A stretch of 49,152 nt of DNA from Pseudomonas sp. C2B4 (GTDB lineage: Bacteria; Pseudomonadota; Gammaproteobacteria; Pseudomonadales; Pseudomonadaceae), in the NCBI RefSeq assembly GCF_013359695.1, contig NZ_JABFMU010000050.1, forward strand, positions 1 through 49,152, written 5' to 3'. The notes beneath the pieces are model-generated. The model was not told the DNA's origin, searched no databases, and saw only the letters and a program-made list of their open reading frames with translations. This document shows, one piece after another, positions 16,053-25,641 of this stretch. Within the stretch, counting starts at the first letter, position 1. The number at the start of each line of letters is the position of its first letter. The position numbers and the translations under genes are program-made.

Positions 16053-17384
16053 ATGAATATCCATAAAGTGATTTGGCAGGAAGGCATGCTGCTGCGACCA
16101 CAGCACTTCCAGCACAGTGACCGTTACTACGACCACCAACTGAAGACCCGCACCCAGTTGCTGGGCAGCTACACCTGGGGTTTCCTCGACCTGGACATCG
16201 ACTTGCAGTTCCTCAACATGGGCCAGGTGGTGATCAGCCAGGCCTCGGGAATCCTGCCGGATGGAAGCCTGTTCAAACTGGGGGGGAACACCCAGCCGTT
16301 GGCGCTGGATGTGCCGCCGAACACCGGCAATACGCCGATCTATCTGGCGCTGCCGCTGGTCACGGGCAACCACATCGAAGCACGCCGTCCCGAGCAGTCC
16401 GATGTATTGGCGCGTTACACCGCCTACGACACCGAGGTGGCCGACTCCAATGCCGGCGACGTTTCCGCCAGCCAGGTCAGCTGCGGCCGTCCGGACTTCA
16501 AGCTGTTGCTCGGCGAGCAGCAGAGCGACCAGGCCCACGTCAAGTTGAAGGTCTGCGAAGTGCTCAGTACCACGCCGGACGGTGTGATCAGTCTCGACCC
16601 GGACTTCGTGCCGACTTACATCCAGGCCCATGCATCCAGCTATCTGCTGTCATGCCTGAAAGAAGTCATCAGCATGCTTGGCCACCGGGGCGACACCATC
16701 GCCGAGCGGATTCGTTCGAATGGCAAGGTCGGCGGCGCGGAAGTCGGCGACTTCATGATGCTGCAACTGATCAACCGTACCGAGCTGTTGCTGCGGCATT
16801 ACCTGGGGCTGGAACAGGTGCACCCGGAAGAGTTGTACCGCACGCTGCTGACCATGCTCGGCGACCTGGCGACTTTCTCCAGCGACAGCAAACGGCCGCA
16901 TTTGGACAGCCGCTACCAACACAGCGACCAGGGCGCGAGCTTTCGCAAACTGATGGAGTCGATCCGGCAGGTCCTGTCGATGGTGCTGGAACAGCACGCC
17001 ATCGAACTGGCCCTGCAAACTCGTCAATACGGCATCATCGTGTCGCCCTTGCAGGACCACAAACTGCTGGGGTCGGCGTCGTTCGTGCTGGCGGCCAGCG
17101 CCAACTGCGACCCCGAAGAACTGCGCCATCGCCTGCCGGCTCACCTCAAGGTCGCCCCGGTGGAGCACATCCGCCAACTGGTCAACCTGCACTTGCCGGG
17201 CATCAAGGTCAAACCGTTGCCGGTGGCCCCTCGGCAGATCGCTTTCCACTCCAACAAAACCTATTTCATCCTCGAACTCAGTTCCGAAGACCTGGCGCAA
17301 CTCGAGCGCTCAGGCGGCTTCGCGTTCCATGTGTCCGGCGAATTCGCCGAACTCGAACTGAAATTCTGGGCCATCAGGAACTGA
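16053..17384 (+). CDS. tssK: T6SS baseplate-membrane connector TssK
   Basis: The 443-residue product opens with the family signature (NIHKVIWQEGMLLRPQHFQ, then DRYYDHQL) and is full length. TssK trimers tie the baseplate wedges to the TssL/TssM membrane complex. It starts 2 bp after tssJ and ends 5 bp before tssL, so the three genes are surely co-translated. Confidence 0.96.
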   Translation: MNIHKVIWQEGMLLRPQHFQHSDRYYDHQLKTRTQLLGSYTWGFLDLDIDLQFLNMGQVVISQASGILPDGSLFKLGGNTQPLALDVPPNTGNTPIYLALPLVTGNHIEARRPEQSDVLARYTAYDTEVADSNAGDVSASQVSCGRPDFKLLLGEQQSDQAHVKLKVCEVLSTTPDGVISLDPDFVPTYIQAHASSYLLSCLKEVISMLGHRGDTIAERIRSNGKVGGAEVGDFMMLQLINRTELLLRHYLGLEQVHPEELYRTLLTMLGDLATFSSDSKRPHLDSRYQHSDQGASFRKLMESIRQVLSMVLEQHAIELALQTRQYGIIVSPLQDHKLLGSASFVLAASANCDPEELRHRLPAHLKVAPVEHIRQLVNLHLPGIKVKPLPVAPRQIAFHSNKTYFILELSSEDLAQLERSGGFAFHVSGEFAELELKFWAIRN

Positions 17385-17389
17385 CCGAC

Positions 17390-18265
17390 ATGATCAAGGA
17401 CACGGAATACAACCAGGACGACAAGACTGTCCTGCTCGACCGTCAGGGCCATGGCCCTGCGTCGGGGCCGCTGACGGACTTCGCGACTCCACCGCGTTTC
17501 GAGCAGCTGGAAGAACGGATGATCTACTCAGCGCGCCTGCAGCCGGCGAAGGTATTCAACATCAGTCTCAATGCGCTGGTGGCCGCGTCATCCGAACTGC
17601 TGTCGGAAGTGGTCCGGCTCAAGCGCAGCGAAACCCGCGAGGACCTGCACGTGCTTAATACGCGCCTGACCAACGCGATCAAGCAGTTTGAAGCGCAGGC
17701 CTTGCACAACGGCGTCGAGAACAGTGAGGTGATGGCCTCACGTTACTTGCTTTGCACAGTGGTGGACGAAGCGGTCGTGACCACGTCTTGGGGCAACGAA
17801 AGCGAGTGGTCGCAGATGAGTCTGCTCAGCAGCTTGCACAACGAAACCTTTGGCGGCGAGAAGTTCTTCCACCTGCTGGATCAACTGTCGAAAAACCCGA
17901 TCCGGAACCTGGCGATGCTGGAGCTGATGTACCTGTGCCTGTCCCTTGGTTTTGAGGGCAAGTACCGCGTGCAGGCACGCGGCATGCTGGAACTTGAAGG
18001 CATCCGCGACGCCTTGTATCGGCAGATTCGTCAATCTCGGGGGGACGTGCCGCGCGAGTTGTCGCCGCAGTGGGAGGGCTTGAGCGATCAGCGCCGCAGC
18101 CTGGTGCGCATCGTGCCGGCGTGGATGGTGGTGCTGTTTACCACCGTGTGCCTGGTGGTGATGTATTCGGGCTTCGCCTGGGTCTTGGGCGAGCAGCGAG
18201 AAACCGTTCTGCAACCTTATCAGCCGCTTGATCTGACTGCGGTCCAACCGCAGTCGCAGCCGTAA
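17390..18265 (+). CDS. tssL: T6SS inner-membrane protein TssL (DotU-like)
   Basis: The 291-residue protein has the cytoplasmic DotU hook domain (NISLNALVAASSELLSEV; ASRYLLCTVVDEAVVTT; LMYLCLSLGFEGKY) and one C-terminal membrane segment (about 246-270, AWMVVLFTTVCLVVMYSGFA). There is no OmpA-like peptidoglycan-binding extension, so this is the short form. It binds TssK and TssM. The start at 17390 matches the family; the open frame further upstream is a shadow inside tssK. Confidence 0.94.
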   Translation: MIKDTEYNQDDKTVLLDRQGHGPASGPLTDFATPPRFEQLEERMIYSARLQPAKVFNISLNALVAASSELLSEVVRLKRSETREDLHVLNTRLTNAIKQFEAQALHNGVENSEVMASRYLLCTVVDEAVVTTSWGNESEWSQMSLLSSLHNETFGGEKFFHLLDQLSKNPIRNLAMLELMYLCLSLGFEGKYRVQARGMLELEGIRDALYRQIRQSRGDVPRELSPQWEGLSDQRRSLVRIVPAWMVVLFTTVCLVVMYSGFAWVLGEQRETVLQPYQPLDLTAVQPQSQP

Positions 18266-18278
18266 ACAAGGAAGTGCA

Positions 18279-21200
18279 ATGAAAAAGTTTTTCAAGAAAG
18301 TCGGCGCCTTCCTGCGCCGGACCTGGGTGTGGACCCTGCTGCTGGTGTTGTTCGTGGCACTGCTGGTGTGGTTCATCGGGCCATTGCTGGCGGTTGATGA
18401 CTACAAATTCTGGGAGAGTTCGACCTCCCGTCTACTGACCATCAGCGCGCTGTTTCTGATGTGGGGCCTGACCATGGTCTTCGTCAGCTGGCGCGCCGGT
18501 GTGCGCAAAAAAGCCGTCGAAGCATCCGAAGCCGGCCAGGACCGCATACGCCGCGAAGAGCAGATCGACGAAGAGCAGAAAGAGTTGAAGGTGCGCTTCA
18601 AGGACGCGCTGCAAACCCTGAAGACCTCGAGTTTGTATCGCGGCCGTAGCGAACATTGGCGCGACGACTTGCCGTGGTACCTCTTGATTGGTCCGCAGGC
18701 CAGCGGCAAGACCAGCCTGCTGGATTTCTCCGGTCTGGAATTCCCGATCAACAAGATCGAACGCAAACTGACCCGCGATACCCGCGGCACCCGTCATTGC
18801 GACTGGTATTTCGCCGATCACGGCGTGCTGATCGACACCGCCGGGCGCTACCTGACCCAGCCGGACGCGCAAGTTGACGGCAGTGCCTGGAGCACCTTGC
18901 TCGAACTGCTGCGCAAGCGTCGGCGTGGTCGCCCGTTGAACGGAGTGCTGGTGGCCATTGCGGTGGAGAGCCTGACCAGTGACAGTGAATCTGACGTCGA
19001 ACTCCTGGCCAAGCAGGTGCGCGCGCGTCTGCAAGAGGTGTATCAGAAACTGCACGTCGATGTGCCGGTGTATCTGGTGCTGAGCAAGGCCGACAAGCTC
19101 CTCGGCTTCGAGGAGTTCTTCGATCAACTGTCCCGCGAGGAAAGCGATCAAGTGCTGGGTGCCAGTTTCCGCCGGGACCAGGTAGGGGCCGATGCGGGGG
19201 TGGTGCGCGCTGAGTTTGAGTCATTGCTGCATCGCCTCAACAGCCAGGTGATTACACGCATGCACCAGGAGCGCAACACTCAGCGCCGTGGCCGTATTCT
19301 CGATTTTCCGCATCAGCTGGGGCAGGTCGGCAATCGCCTGTGCCTGTTCGTCGAACTGGCCTTCAGCGGCAATCGCTACGAGAAGGCCAGCGAGTTGCGT
19401 GGTTTCTACCTGATCAGCGCTCCCCATCTGGTCCAGGAGCTGGATCCGACCACCGCGAACGTCGGTGCCAATCTGGGTATGGACTCCGGCGTACTGCCGA
19501 CCCTGCGCAGTGGCCGTTCGCGGTTTATCCACCACATGCTGAGCCGGGTGATTTTCCCCGAGGCCGATCTGGCCGGCCTGGACAAGCGTGAGCGCAGCCG
19601 AATCCATTGGGGGCAGCGCGCACTGTACGTCGGCGCACTGGCGGCGCTGGTGCTGTTCGGCATGTTCTGGGCCGGCGGTTACTCGGCCAACTATGAACGC
19701 CTGGAAAACCTGCGCAACCTGGCGCAAAGCTGGACGCAACAGCGCTCCGTCCTGTCGCCACGCGACGATGCCATGGCGCTGCTCAAGAGCCTCGACACCC
19801 GCTACGCGGCGACTCAGGAGTTTCCGAAGCGAGGCGACGTGGGTTATCGCGAACGCGCCGGCCTGTACCAGGGCGAAGAGGTCAATCCGGTGGTCAAGGC
19901 TGCCTATGAACGCGACCTCCAGGAGCAGCTTTTGCCGAGGGTGGCGACCCTGCTCGAAGGGCAGATCCGCGCTGGCATGAAGGATCGCGAGCGCCTGCTC
20001 AACAGCCTGCGTGCCTACCTGATGCTGAATATGAAAGGGCAACGCGACGAACCCTGGCTCAAGGACTGGGTCGCCACCGAGTGGTCGCAACGCTACACCG
20101 GCAATACGGCGGTGCAGAACGGGTTGAACAACCACTTCGAACGTTTGCTCGATCAGCCATTCAGCTATCCGCTGAACGAGCCGTTGGTAGCCCAGGCACG
20201 CCAGGTCTTGCGCAGCGAATCCCTGGCCAATGTGGTTTACCGGATGCTGCGCGAACAGGCCCGCAACCTGCCGGAGTACCGCCTGAGTCCACACCTAGGC
20301 CCGCAGTCTGCGCTGTTTGTCGGCACCGATTACGTGATCCCGGGGTTCTACACACAAAAGGGTTATCAGCAGTACTTTTCGGTCCGGGGTTCAACGCTGG
20401 TCACCGAAATCCTGAGGGACAATTGGGTGCTGGGCGAAGGCTCGGGTATCAGCGGAATGGACATGCGACGCCTGCTGGTGGAACTGGAGCAATTGTACTT
20501 TCGCGACTACGCCAACCACTGGAGTGAAGCGCTCGGCCAGGTTGCGCTGCCCGCGATCAATGATTTCGGTGAAGGTGCCGAGCAGCTCGCCGGCCTGACG
20601 TCGGCCCACTCACCGCTTCTGCAATTGCTGGTGGAAATACGCGAGAACACCCGCTTTGCGGGGGCCGCCGATAGCGTCGAGGACGCTGCCGATGCCGCCG
20701 GGGAGCTGGCGGAGAAGGGCGGCAAGCTGGGGAAACTCGCGGCGGTGGCGGCGGACAAGGCATCGGCTGCCCTGGCGAAAAGTCTGCCGGACACGGCAAA
20801 GAAATCCCTGCAACGCCGGTTTGAACCGCTGCATCGCCTGCTCGATGACAACAACGGTCCGGCTGCTGATCTGACGCCAGCCCTGAACGCGCTCAACGAT
20901 CTGCAACTGCAAGTGGCCAGTCTGGCTCGCGCCAGCGCACCGGAGCAGGCCGCCTTTGAAATGGCCAAGGCCCGCATGGGTGGCCAGCGCGATGCACTGA
21001 GCCATTTGCGTAATGCGTCGGCCCGCTTGCCGCGCCCGTTGAGCGCGTGGTTCAGCGTATTGGCTGAGGACACCTGGCGCCTGGTACTTGGCGACGCTTA
21101 CCAATACCTGAACCAGCGCTATCAGGCCGAGTTGTATGGCTTCTATGGCAAGGCGATCAACAAGCGCTATCCGTTCTACGCCCACAGCACCAGCGACGTG

Positions 21201-21806
21201 GCGATCAGTGATTTTCGCGAGTTTTTCAAGGCCCAGGGCATTGCCGATCGCTTCTTCGACAGCTACTTGCGTGCGTTCGTCAGTGGCGACCCGGGCAGCT
21301 ATCGTGTGCGCAGTGTCGACGGCCTCAGGCTGCCAATTTCCAAGGTCTACCTCGACCAAATGAGCGCCGTGCAGGTCATCCGCCAGAGCTTCTTCGCCGA
21401 CAACCCGGCACAGCCACAGGTGCAATTCAAACTGGAGCCTTACACCCTCGACCCATCGGTGAGCCGCTCCGAGTTCAGGTTTGGCGACAAGACCATGGAG
21501 TACCGCCACGGCCCGATTGTGCCGGTGTCATTCAAGTGGCCGGCCGATGCCGAAGACGGTCGCACCAGCCTGGTCCTCGACAAAATGGTCGGGCGTCCGA
21601 TCGGGGTCGAGAAAAATACCGGCCCCTGGTCGCTGTTCCGTCTGTTCGACCTGATGCAGACCGAATACCTGACCGGGCGTGATGTGCTGGTGTTGAAGGC
21701 AGATGTAGGCGGCCTGCGTGCCAACTATTTGCTCACCAGCCAGCGCTCGCCGAACCCGTTCGACATGGCGGTGCTGCGCACCTTCCGCATGCCGGTGCAG
21801 CTCTGA
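18279..21806 (+). CDS. tssM: T6SS inner-membrane protein TssM (IcmF-like)
   Basis: The 1175-residue product has two N-terminal membrane segments (WTLLLVLFVALLVWFIG and LLTISALFLMWGLTMVF), a cytoplasmic NTPase-like domain with an intact Walker A (IGPQASGKTSL, near residue 135), a third membrane segment near residue 450 (GALAALVLFGMFWAGG) and a long periplasmic domain ending in the beta-rich C-terminal region that binds TssJ. Ala-rich helices occur around residues 790-840. It forms the membrane channel with TssL and TssJ. The stop overlaps the next start (TGATG). Confidence 0.96.
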   Translation: MKKFFKKVGAFLRRTWVWTLLLVLFVALLVWFIGPLLAVDDYKFWESSTSRLLTISALFLMWGLTMVFVSWRAGVRKKAVEASEAGQDRIRREEQIDEEQKELKVRFKDALQTLKTSSLYRGRSEHWRDDLPWYLLIGPQASGKTSLLDFSGLEFPINKIERKLTRDTRGTRHCDWYFADHGVLIDTAGRYLTQPDAQVDGSAWSTLLELLRKRRRGRPLNGVLVAIAVESLTSDSESDVELLAKQVRARLQEVYQKLHVDVPVYLVLSKADKLLGFEEFFDQLSREESDQVLGASFRRDQVGADAGVVRAEFESLLHRLNSQVITRMHQERNTQRRGRILDFPHQLGQVGNRLCLFVELAFSGNRYEKASELRGFYLISAPHLVQELDPTTANVGANLGMDSGVLPTLRSGRSRFIHHMLSRVIFPEADLAGLDKRERSRIHWGQRALYVGALAALVLFGMFWAGGYSANYERLENLRNLAQSWTQQRSVLSPRDDAMALLKSLDTRYAATQEFPKRGDVGYRERAGLYQGEEVNPVVKAAYERDLQEQLLPRVATLLEGQIRAGMKDRERLLNSLRAYLMLNMKGQRDEPWLKDWVATEWSQRYTGNTAVQNGLNNHFERLLDQPFSYPLNEPLVAQARQVLRSESLANVVYRMLREQARNLPEYRLSPHLGPQSALFVGTDYVIPGFYTQKGYQQYFSVRGSTLVTEILRDNWVLGEGSGISGMDMRRLLVELEQLYFRDYANHWSEALGQVALPAINDFGEGAEQLAGLTSAHSPLLQLLVEIRENTRFAGAADSVEDAADAAGELAEKGGKLGKLAAVAADKASAALAKSLPDTAKKSLQRRFEPLHRLLDDNNGPAADLTPALNALNDLQLQVASLARASAPEQAAFEMAKARMGGQRDALSHLRNASARLPRPLSAWFSVLAEDTWRLVLGDAYQYLNQRYQAELYGFYGKAINKRYPFYAHSTSDVAISDFREFFKAQGIADRFFDSYLRAFVSGDPGSYRVRSVDGLRLPISKVYLDQMSAVQVIRQSFFADNPAQPQVQFKLEPYTLDPSVSRSEFRFGDKTMEYRHGPIVPVSFKWPADAEDGRTSLVLDKMVGRPIGVEKNTGPWSLFRLFDLMQTEYLTGRDVLVLKADVGGLRANYLLTSQRSPNPFDMAVLRTFRMPVQL

Positions 21807-22534
21807 TGCTGGCAGCCAATCCCTGGCGCAGCGCTGCGCGCACCGATGCCGGCAAGGTTCGGGCGCGCAACGAAGATGCGTTCCTCGACTGCCCTCAACA
21901 TGGAATTTGGGTGGTCGCGGACGGGATGGGCGGTCATCAGGGAGGGGATATCGCCAGTCAGTTGATCGTCGCCAGCCTGGCGGAATTGCCAGCGAAGGAG
22001 GACTTCGACGAGCGACTCAAGGACATTCGCCATTGCCTGCACTGGCTCAACCGCCGTTTGGGCCAGGAGTTGACCGTCACCGCCGGACACCCTGACAGCA
22101 TCATGGGCAGCACCGTGGTGGCGCTGCTGCTGGAGGGCGATCGCGCAGCCTGTGTCTGGGCCGGCGACAGCCGCTGTTACCTGTGGCGCGGTCAGCGGTT
22201 GTACCAGCTGTCCAGGGATCATTCGCTGCAACAGCAACTGATCGACGAGCAAGGGATGAGTGTCGAACAGGCCAAGGCCCACCCGGCCGCGCATGCCCTG
22301 ACCCGCGCGGTCGGGGCCGCCGAGCAACTGACGCTGGATGTGCTGGAGCTCGAAGTGTATCCGGGCGATACGTTTTTGCTGTGCAGCGATGGCTTGTATC
22401 AAGGGTTGAGCAGCGATGCCCTCGGCAATGCACTCAGCCTGAGTGCGCCGCATGTGGTACTGGAGCGTCTGTTCGACGGCGCGCTGCACGGCTCGGCAAA
22501 GGACAACCTGACCGCCGTGGTGATCCGCCAATGA
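21806..22534 (+). CDS. stp1: T6SS PP2C-type Ser/Thr protein phosphatase (PppA/Stp1)
   Basis: The 242-residue protein carries PP2C motifs in order: RTDAGKVRARNEDAFL, the metal-binding DGMGGHQGGDIAS, MGSTVVALLL, the GDSRCYLWR strand, SRDHSL, LCSDGLYQGL and DNLTAVVI at the C-terminus. It should dephosphorylate Fha and other targets of the neighbouring kinase, keeping the T6SS off. It overlaps tssM by one base and the kinase gene by four (ATGA), so the opposing enzymes are made together. Confidence 0.93.
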   Translation: MLAANPWRSAARTDAGKVRARNEDAFLDCPQHGIWVVADGMGGHQGGDIASQLIVASLAELPAKEDFDERLKDIRHCLHWLNRRLGQELTVTAGHPDSIMGSTVVALLLEGDRAACVWAGDSRCYLWRGQRLYQLSRDHSLQQQLIDEQGMSVEQAKAHPAAHALTRAVGAAEQLTLDVLELEVYPGDTFLLCSDGLYQGLSSDALGNALSLSAPHVVLERLFDGALHGSAKDNLTAVVIRQ

Positions 22535-23505
22535 GTGAACTCATATCACCGGTCGACGGCCTGTTGGTGGGCGAGGAGCAGAACAGCCATCTGACCTGCT
22601 TCGCCTTTGCCACACCGCATGTTGTTGCACCCGCGCCCGCCAAGGCCAGTATTGGCGAAATGCCGGATGTGCTGGCCGGTCGTTACCGCATCGAGCGCCT
22701 GCTCGGTGCGGGTGGCATGGGCAGGGTTTACCGGGCAAGGGATTTGCTGAGCGAACAATTCGGCGAGCCCGATCCTTACATCGCGCTGAAAGTCCTCAGC
22801 GAAGAGTTTGCCGAGTCCCCGGACGCCAGTGTCCTGCTTTACAGCGAGTTCGCCCTGACCCGGCGACTGCGTCACGACAATGTGCTGCGCTTGCATTCTT
22901 TTGAAGTGGACACCTCCTGCCAACGCGCCTTCATCACCATGGAACTCATGCGTGGGCTGACCCTGGACAGACTGTTGTGTGAGCGGCCTCTGGGCATGCC
23001 ATGGAAAGAGTTGCGCAACATCCTGCTGCCGCTGCTCGATGCATTGGCCTACGCCCATGCTCGCGGGGTGCTGCATGGCGACATGAAGCCGAGCAACGTG
23101 ATGGTCAGCGAAGAAGGCGTGCGGCTGTTCGACTTCGGCCTCGGTCAGGCGCAGGAGGGCGTATTGCCCGGTCTGCCCCATCTGAGTCGCGACCGCTTCA
23201 ATGCCTGCACCCCCGGTTATGCCGCCCCGGAACTGCTGGAAGGTCAGCCCCTATCCGCCAGCGCCGATGTCTTCGGCGTGGCTTGCGTGATCTATGAGCT
23301 GGCCGGAGGCAAACACCCGTTTCGTCGCTTGCCCTCCACCGAGGCCCGTAATGGCCGTCTGGAGCGTGAGCTGCACGCTCCCAGGCTCTTGCCTAAACGC
23401 TACTGGCCAGTCTTGCGAACAGCGCTGGCTTTCGATGTGAAGCAGCGAACCGTCACGGCCCAACAACTGCGCGACGCTTTTGGCGTCACGTCGTCCTGGC
23501 TGTAA
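22531..23505 (+). CDS. stk1: T6SS Ser/Thr protein kinase (Stk1/PpkA-like)
   Basis: The 324-residue protein is a compact Hanks-type kinase: glycine loop GAGGMGRVYRA (59-69), Lys87 in IALKVL, catalytic Asp184 and Asn189 in HGDMKPSNV, DFG 201-203, and YAAPELLE. The usual HRD Arg is Gly (HGD), which marks it as a non-RD kinase. There is no transmembrane segment or periplasmic domain, unlike P. aeruginosa PpkA of H1, so it resembles Stk1 of H2. It presumably phosphorylates Fha. The start at 22531 overlaps the phosphatase stop; the longer open frame upstream is a shadow. It is the last gene of the core operon. Confidence 0.93.
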   Translation: MSELISPVDGLLVGEEQNSHLTCFAFATPHVVAPAPAKASIGEMPDVLAGRYRIERLLGAGGMGRVYRARDLLSEQFGEPDPYIALKVLSEEFAESPDASVLLYSEFALTRRLRHDNVLRLHSFEVDTSCQRAFITMELMRGLTLDRLLCERPLGMPWKELRNILLPLLDALAYAHARGVLHGDMKPSNVMVSEEGVRLFDFGLGQAQEGVLPGLPHLSRDRFNACTPGYAAPELLEGQPLSASADVFGVACVIYELAGGKHPFRRLPSTEARNGRLERELHAPRLLPKRYWPVLRTALAFDVKQRTVTAQQLRDAFGVTSSWL

Positions 23506-23553
23506 CGCTCGATACACAGGCACAACGGATGACAATCGAACAGGGAGTCCATC

Positions 23554-25587
23554 ATGTTCAACCGCTCTAACGAAACGCATTTCAGCCTGACCGTTGAAGA
23601 CTGTGCGCACGATCTGCAAGTGCTGTCCTTCACCGGCACCGAAGGCATCAGCCAGCCCTACCGCTTCGAGGTGGAACTGGTCAGCGAAAACCCCGACATC
23701 GACCTGGAAGCCCTGCTGCACAAACAGGCATTCCTGGCTTTCGACCCGCAGGGCAGTGGCATCCACGGCCAGATCTACCGCATCGGTCAAAGCAGTGTTG
23801 GCCGACGCCTGACCCACTACAACATCTCCCTGGTGCCGCAACTGCAGTACCTGCATCACCGCACCAACCAGCGCATCTTCCAGCAGCTGTCGGCACCGAA
23901 GATCATCGCGCTGATCCTCGAAGAGCATGGCATTCAAAGCAACGTTTACAGTTTCCTGTTGAGCCAGCCGTGCCCGGAGCGCGACTTCTGCGTGCAGTAC
24001 GACGAAACCGACCTGCACTTCATCCAGCGCCTATGCGAAGAAGAAGGCATTCACTACCACTTCCAGCACAGCCCGCAAGCCCACCGGCTGGTGTTCGGCG
24101 ACCACCAGAGCGTGTTCCTCAAACTCGGCCGACCGACCGCCTATTTGCCCGACAGCGGCATGGTCGCCGACGAACCGGTGATCAAAACTTTCAAGCTGCG
24201 CCTGGAAACCCGCACCGGCCGCGTCACCCGTCGCGACTACGACTTTGAAAAGCCGCGCCTGTTACTCGAAACCGCCTGCAAACCCAGTGGCGAACGCAAC
24301 GAGCCGGACCTGGAGGACTACGACTACCCCGGCCGCTTCCTGCACCGCACGCGGGGCAAAGTCCTTAGCCAGCGCACCCTGGAGCGCCACCGCGCCGACT
24401 ACCGGCAGGCCGAAGGCCGCAGTGACCAAACCCGCCTGATCAGCGGCCACTTGCTGGAACTCGCCGAGCACCCGCGCCGCGAGTGGAACGACCTGTGGCT
24501 GCTCACCGACATCGTCCACGAAGGCAAACAGCCGCAGGTGCTGGAAGAGTCGACTACCAGTGACACTCAGGACGATTTCCCGCAGGGCTACCGCAACCGT
24601 TTCTTCGCTACCCCGTGGGACGTGTTCTACCGCCCGGCGCTGAAACACCCGAAACCCCGCGTGCTCGGCAGCCAGACCGCCCTGGTCACCGGTCCCCAGG
24701 GCGAAGAGATCCACTGCGACCAATACGGCCGGGTGAAGGTGCAATTCCACTGGGACCGCGAAGGTCAGGCAGACGACAAAACCAGCTGCTGGCTGCGCGT
24801 CTCCAGCAGCTGGGCCGGCCATCGCTACGGCGGCATCAGCATCCCCCGCGTCGGCATGGAAGTGCTGGTCACCTTCCTCGAAGGCGACCCCGACCAACCC
24901 TTGGTGACCGGCTGTCTGTACCACAAGGAAAACCAGGTCCCGTACCCTCTGCCGGCCAACAAAACCCGCAGCGTGTTCAAGACCCTCAGCTCCCCGGGAG
25001 GCGGCGGCTTCAACGAACTGCGCATCGAAGACAAAAAAGGCGCCGAACAAATCTTCCTCCACGCCCAGCGCGACTGGGACGAAAACATCGAACGCAACCA
25101 GACCCTCCGCGTCGGCAATGAACGCCACGACACCGTCGAGAAGAACACCTACACCGAACTCCTGGCCGAAGAACACCGCACCACCCACGCCGACCGCAAG
25201 GTTGAAGTGCGCATGGACGACCACCTGACCGTCGCGCAGAGCCAGCACGTGAAACTGGGCACGGCACTGCTGACCAGCGCGGGAAAAGAGATACACCTGA
25301 AAGCCGGGGCCAAGATCGTCATCGAAGCCGGGATGGAGCTCACGGTTAAGGCGGGGGGCAGTTTTATCAAGCTCGATGCCGGGGGCGTGACGGTGGTGGG
25401 GCCGCTGGTGAAGATCAACGCGGGTGGTTCGCCGGGTGTCGGGACAGGGATCGGGATCAAACCGCCGGGGCTGCCGGGGGCGGCGGATAAGGATAGGGCG
25501 GGGAGTTTGATGGATCGGGCGTTGGTGAATGCGCCTGAGGAACAGATCAAGCGCAAACCGAAACGAATGCTCAATTTTTCCGGCTAA
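23554..25587 (+). CDS. vgrG: T6SS spike protein VgrG
   Basis: The 677-residue protein has the gp27-like region (about 1-370: FTGTEGISQPYRFEVELVSE, the FLLSQPCPERDFCVQYDETD and EEGIHYHF motifs), the gp5 OB-fold (GPQGEEIHCDQYGRVKVQFH, WVRV-type WLRVSSSWAG, GMEVLVTFLEGDPDQPLVTG) and the beta-helical needle with a DUF2345-like end (GKEIHLKAGAKIVIEAGMEL). The last ~40 residues form a Gly/Pro-rich then basic tail, probably a docking region for the effector encoded next. It lies 48 bp after the kinase gene with AGGGAG before the ATG. No DUF4123 or DUF1795 chaperone gene is present beside it. Confidence 0.96.
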   Translation: MFNRSNETHFSLTVEDCAHDLQVLSFTGTEGISQPYRFEVELVSENPDIDLEALLHKQAFLAFDPQGSGIHGQIYRIGQSSVGRRLTHYNISLVPQLQYLHHRTNQRIFQQLSAPKIIALILEEHGIQSNVYSFLLSQPCPERDFCVQYDETDLHFIQRLCEEEGIHYHFQHSPQAHRLVFGDHQSVFLKLGRPTAYLPDSGMVADEPVIKTFKLRLETRTGRVTRRDYDFEKPRLLLETACKPSGERNEPDLEDYDYPGRFLHRTRGKVLSQRTLERHRADYRQAEGRSDQTRLISGHLLELAEHPRREWNDLWLLTDIVHEGKQPQVLEESTTSDTQDDFPQGYRNRFFATPWDVFYRPALKHPKPRVLGSQTALVTGPQGEEIHCDQYGRVKVQFHWDREGQADDKTSCWLRVSSSWAGHRYGGISIPRVGMEVLVTFLEGDPDQPLVTGCLYHKENQVPYPLPANKTRSVFKTLSSPGGGGFNELRIEDKKGAEQIFLHAQRDWDENIERNQTLRVGNERHDTVEKNTYTELLAEEHRTTHADRKVEVRMDDHLTVAQSQHVKLGTALLTSAGKEIHLKAGAKIVIEAGMELTVKAGGSFIKLDAGGVTVVGPLVKINAGGSPGVGTGIGIKPPGLPGAADKDRAGSLMDRALVNAPEEQIKRKPKRMLNFSG

Positions 25588-25641
25588 TAGATACCGACGT
25601 AACTCCGGGCTATCAGGGATCAGAATTCAGGTAATCGGTAA

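Noticed and set aside
16652..17389. Long upstream extension of the tssL frame
   Set aside because: It overlaps tssK completely and has no similarity to TssL; the real start is the ATG at 17390.
22183..22530. Upstream extension of the kinase frame
   Set aside because: It overlaps the phosphatase gene; the coupled ATG at 22531 fits the operon pattern.
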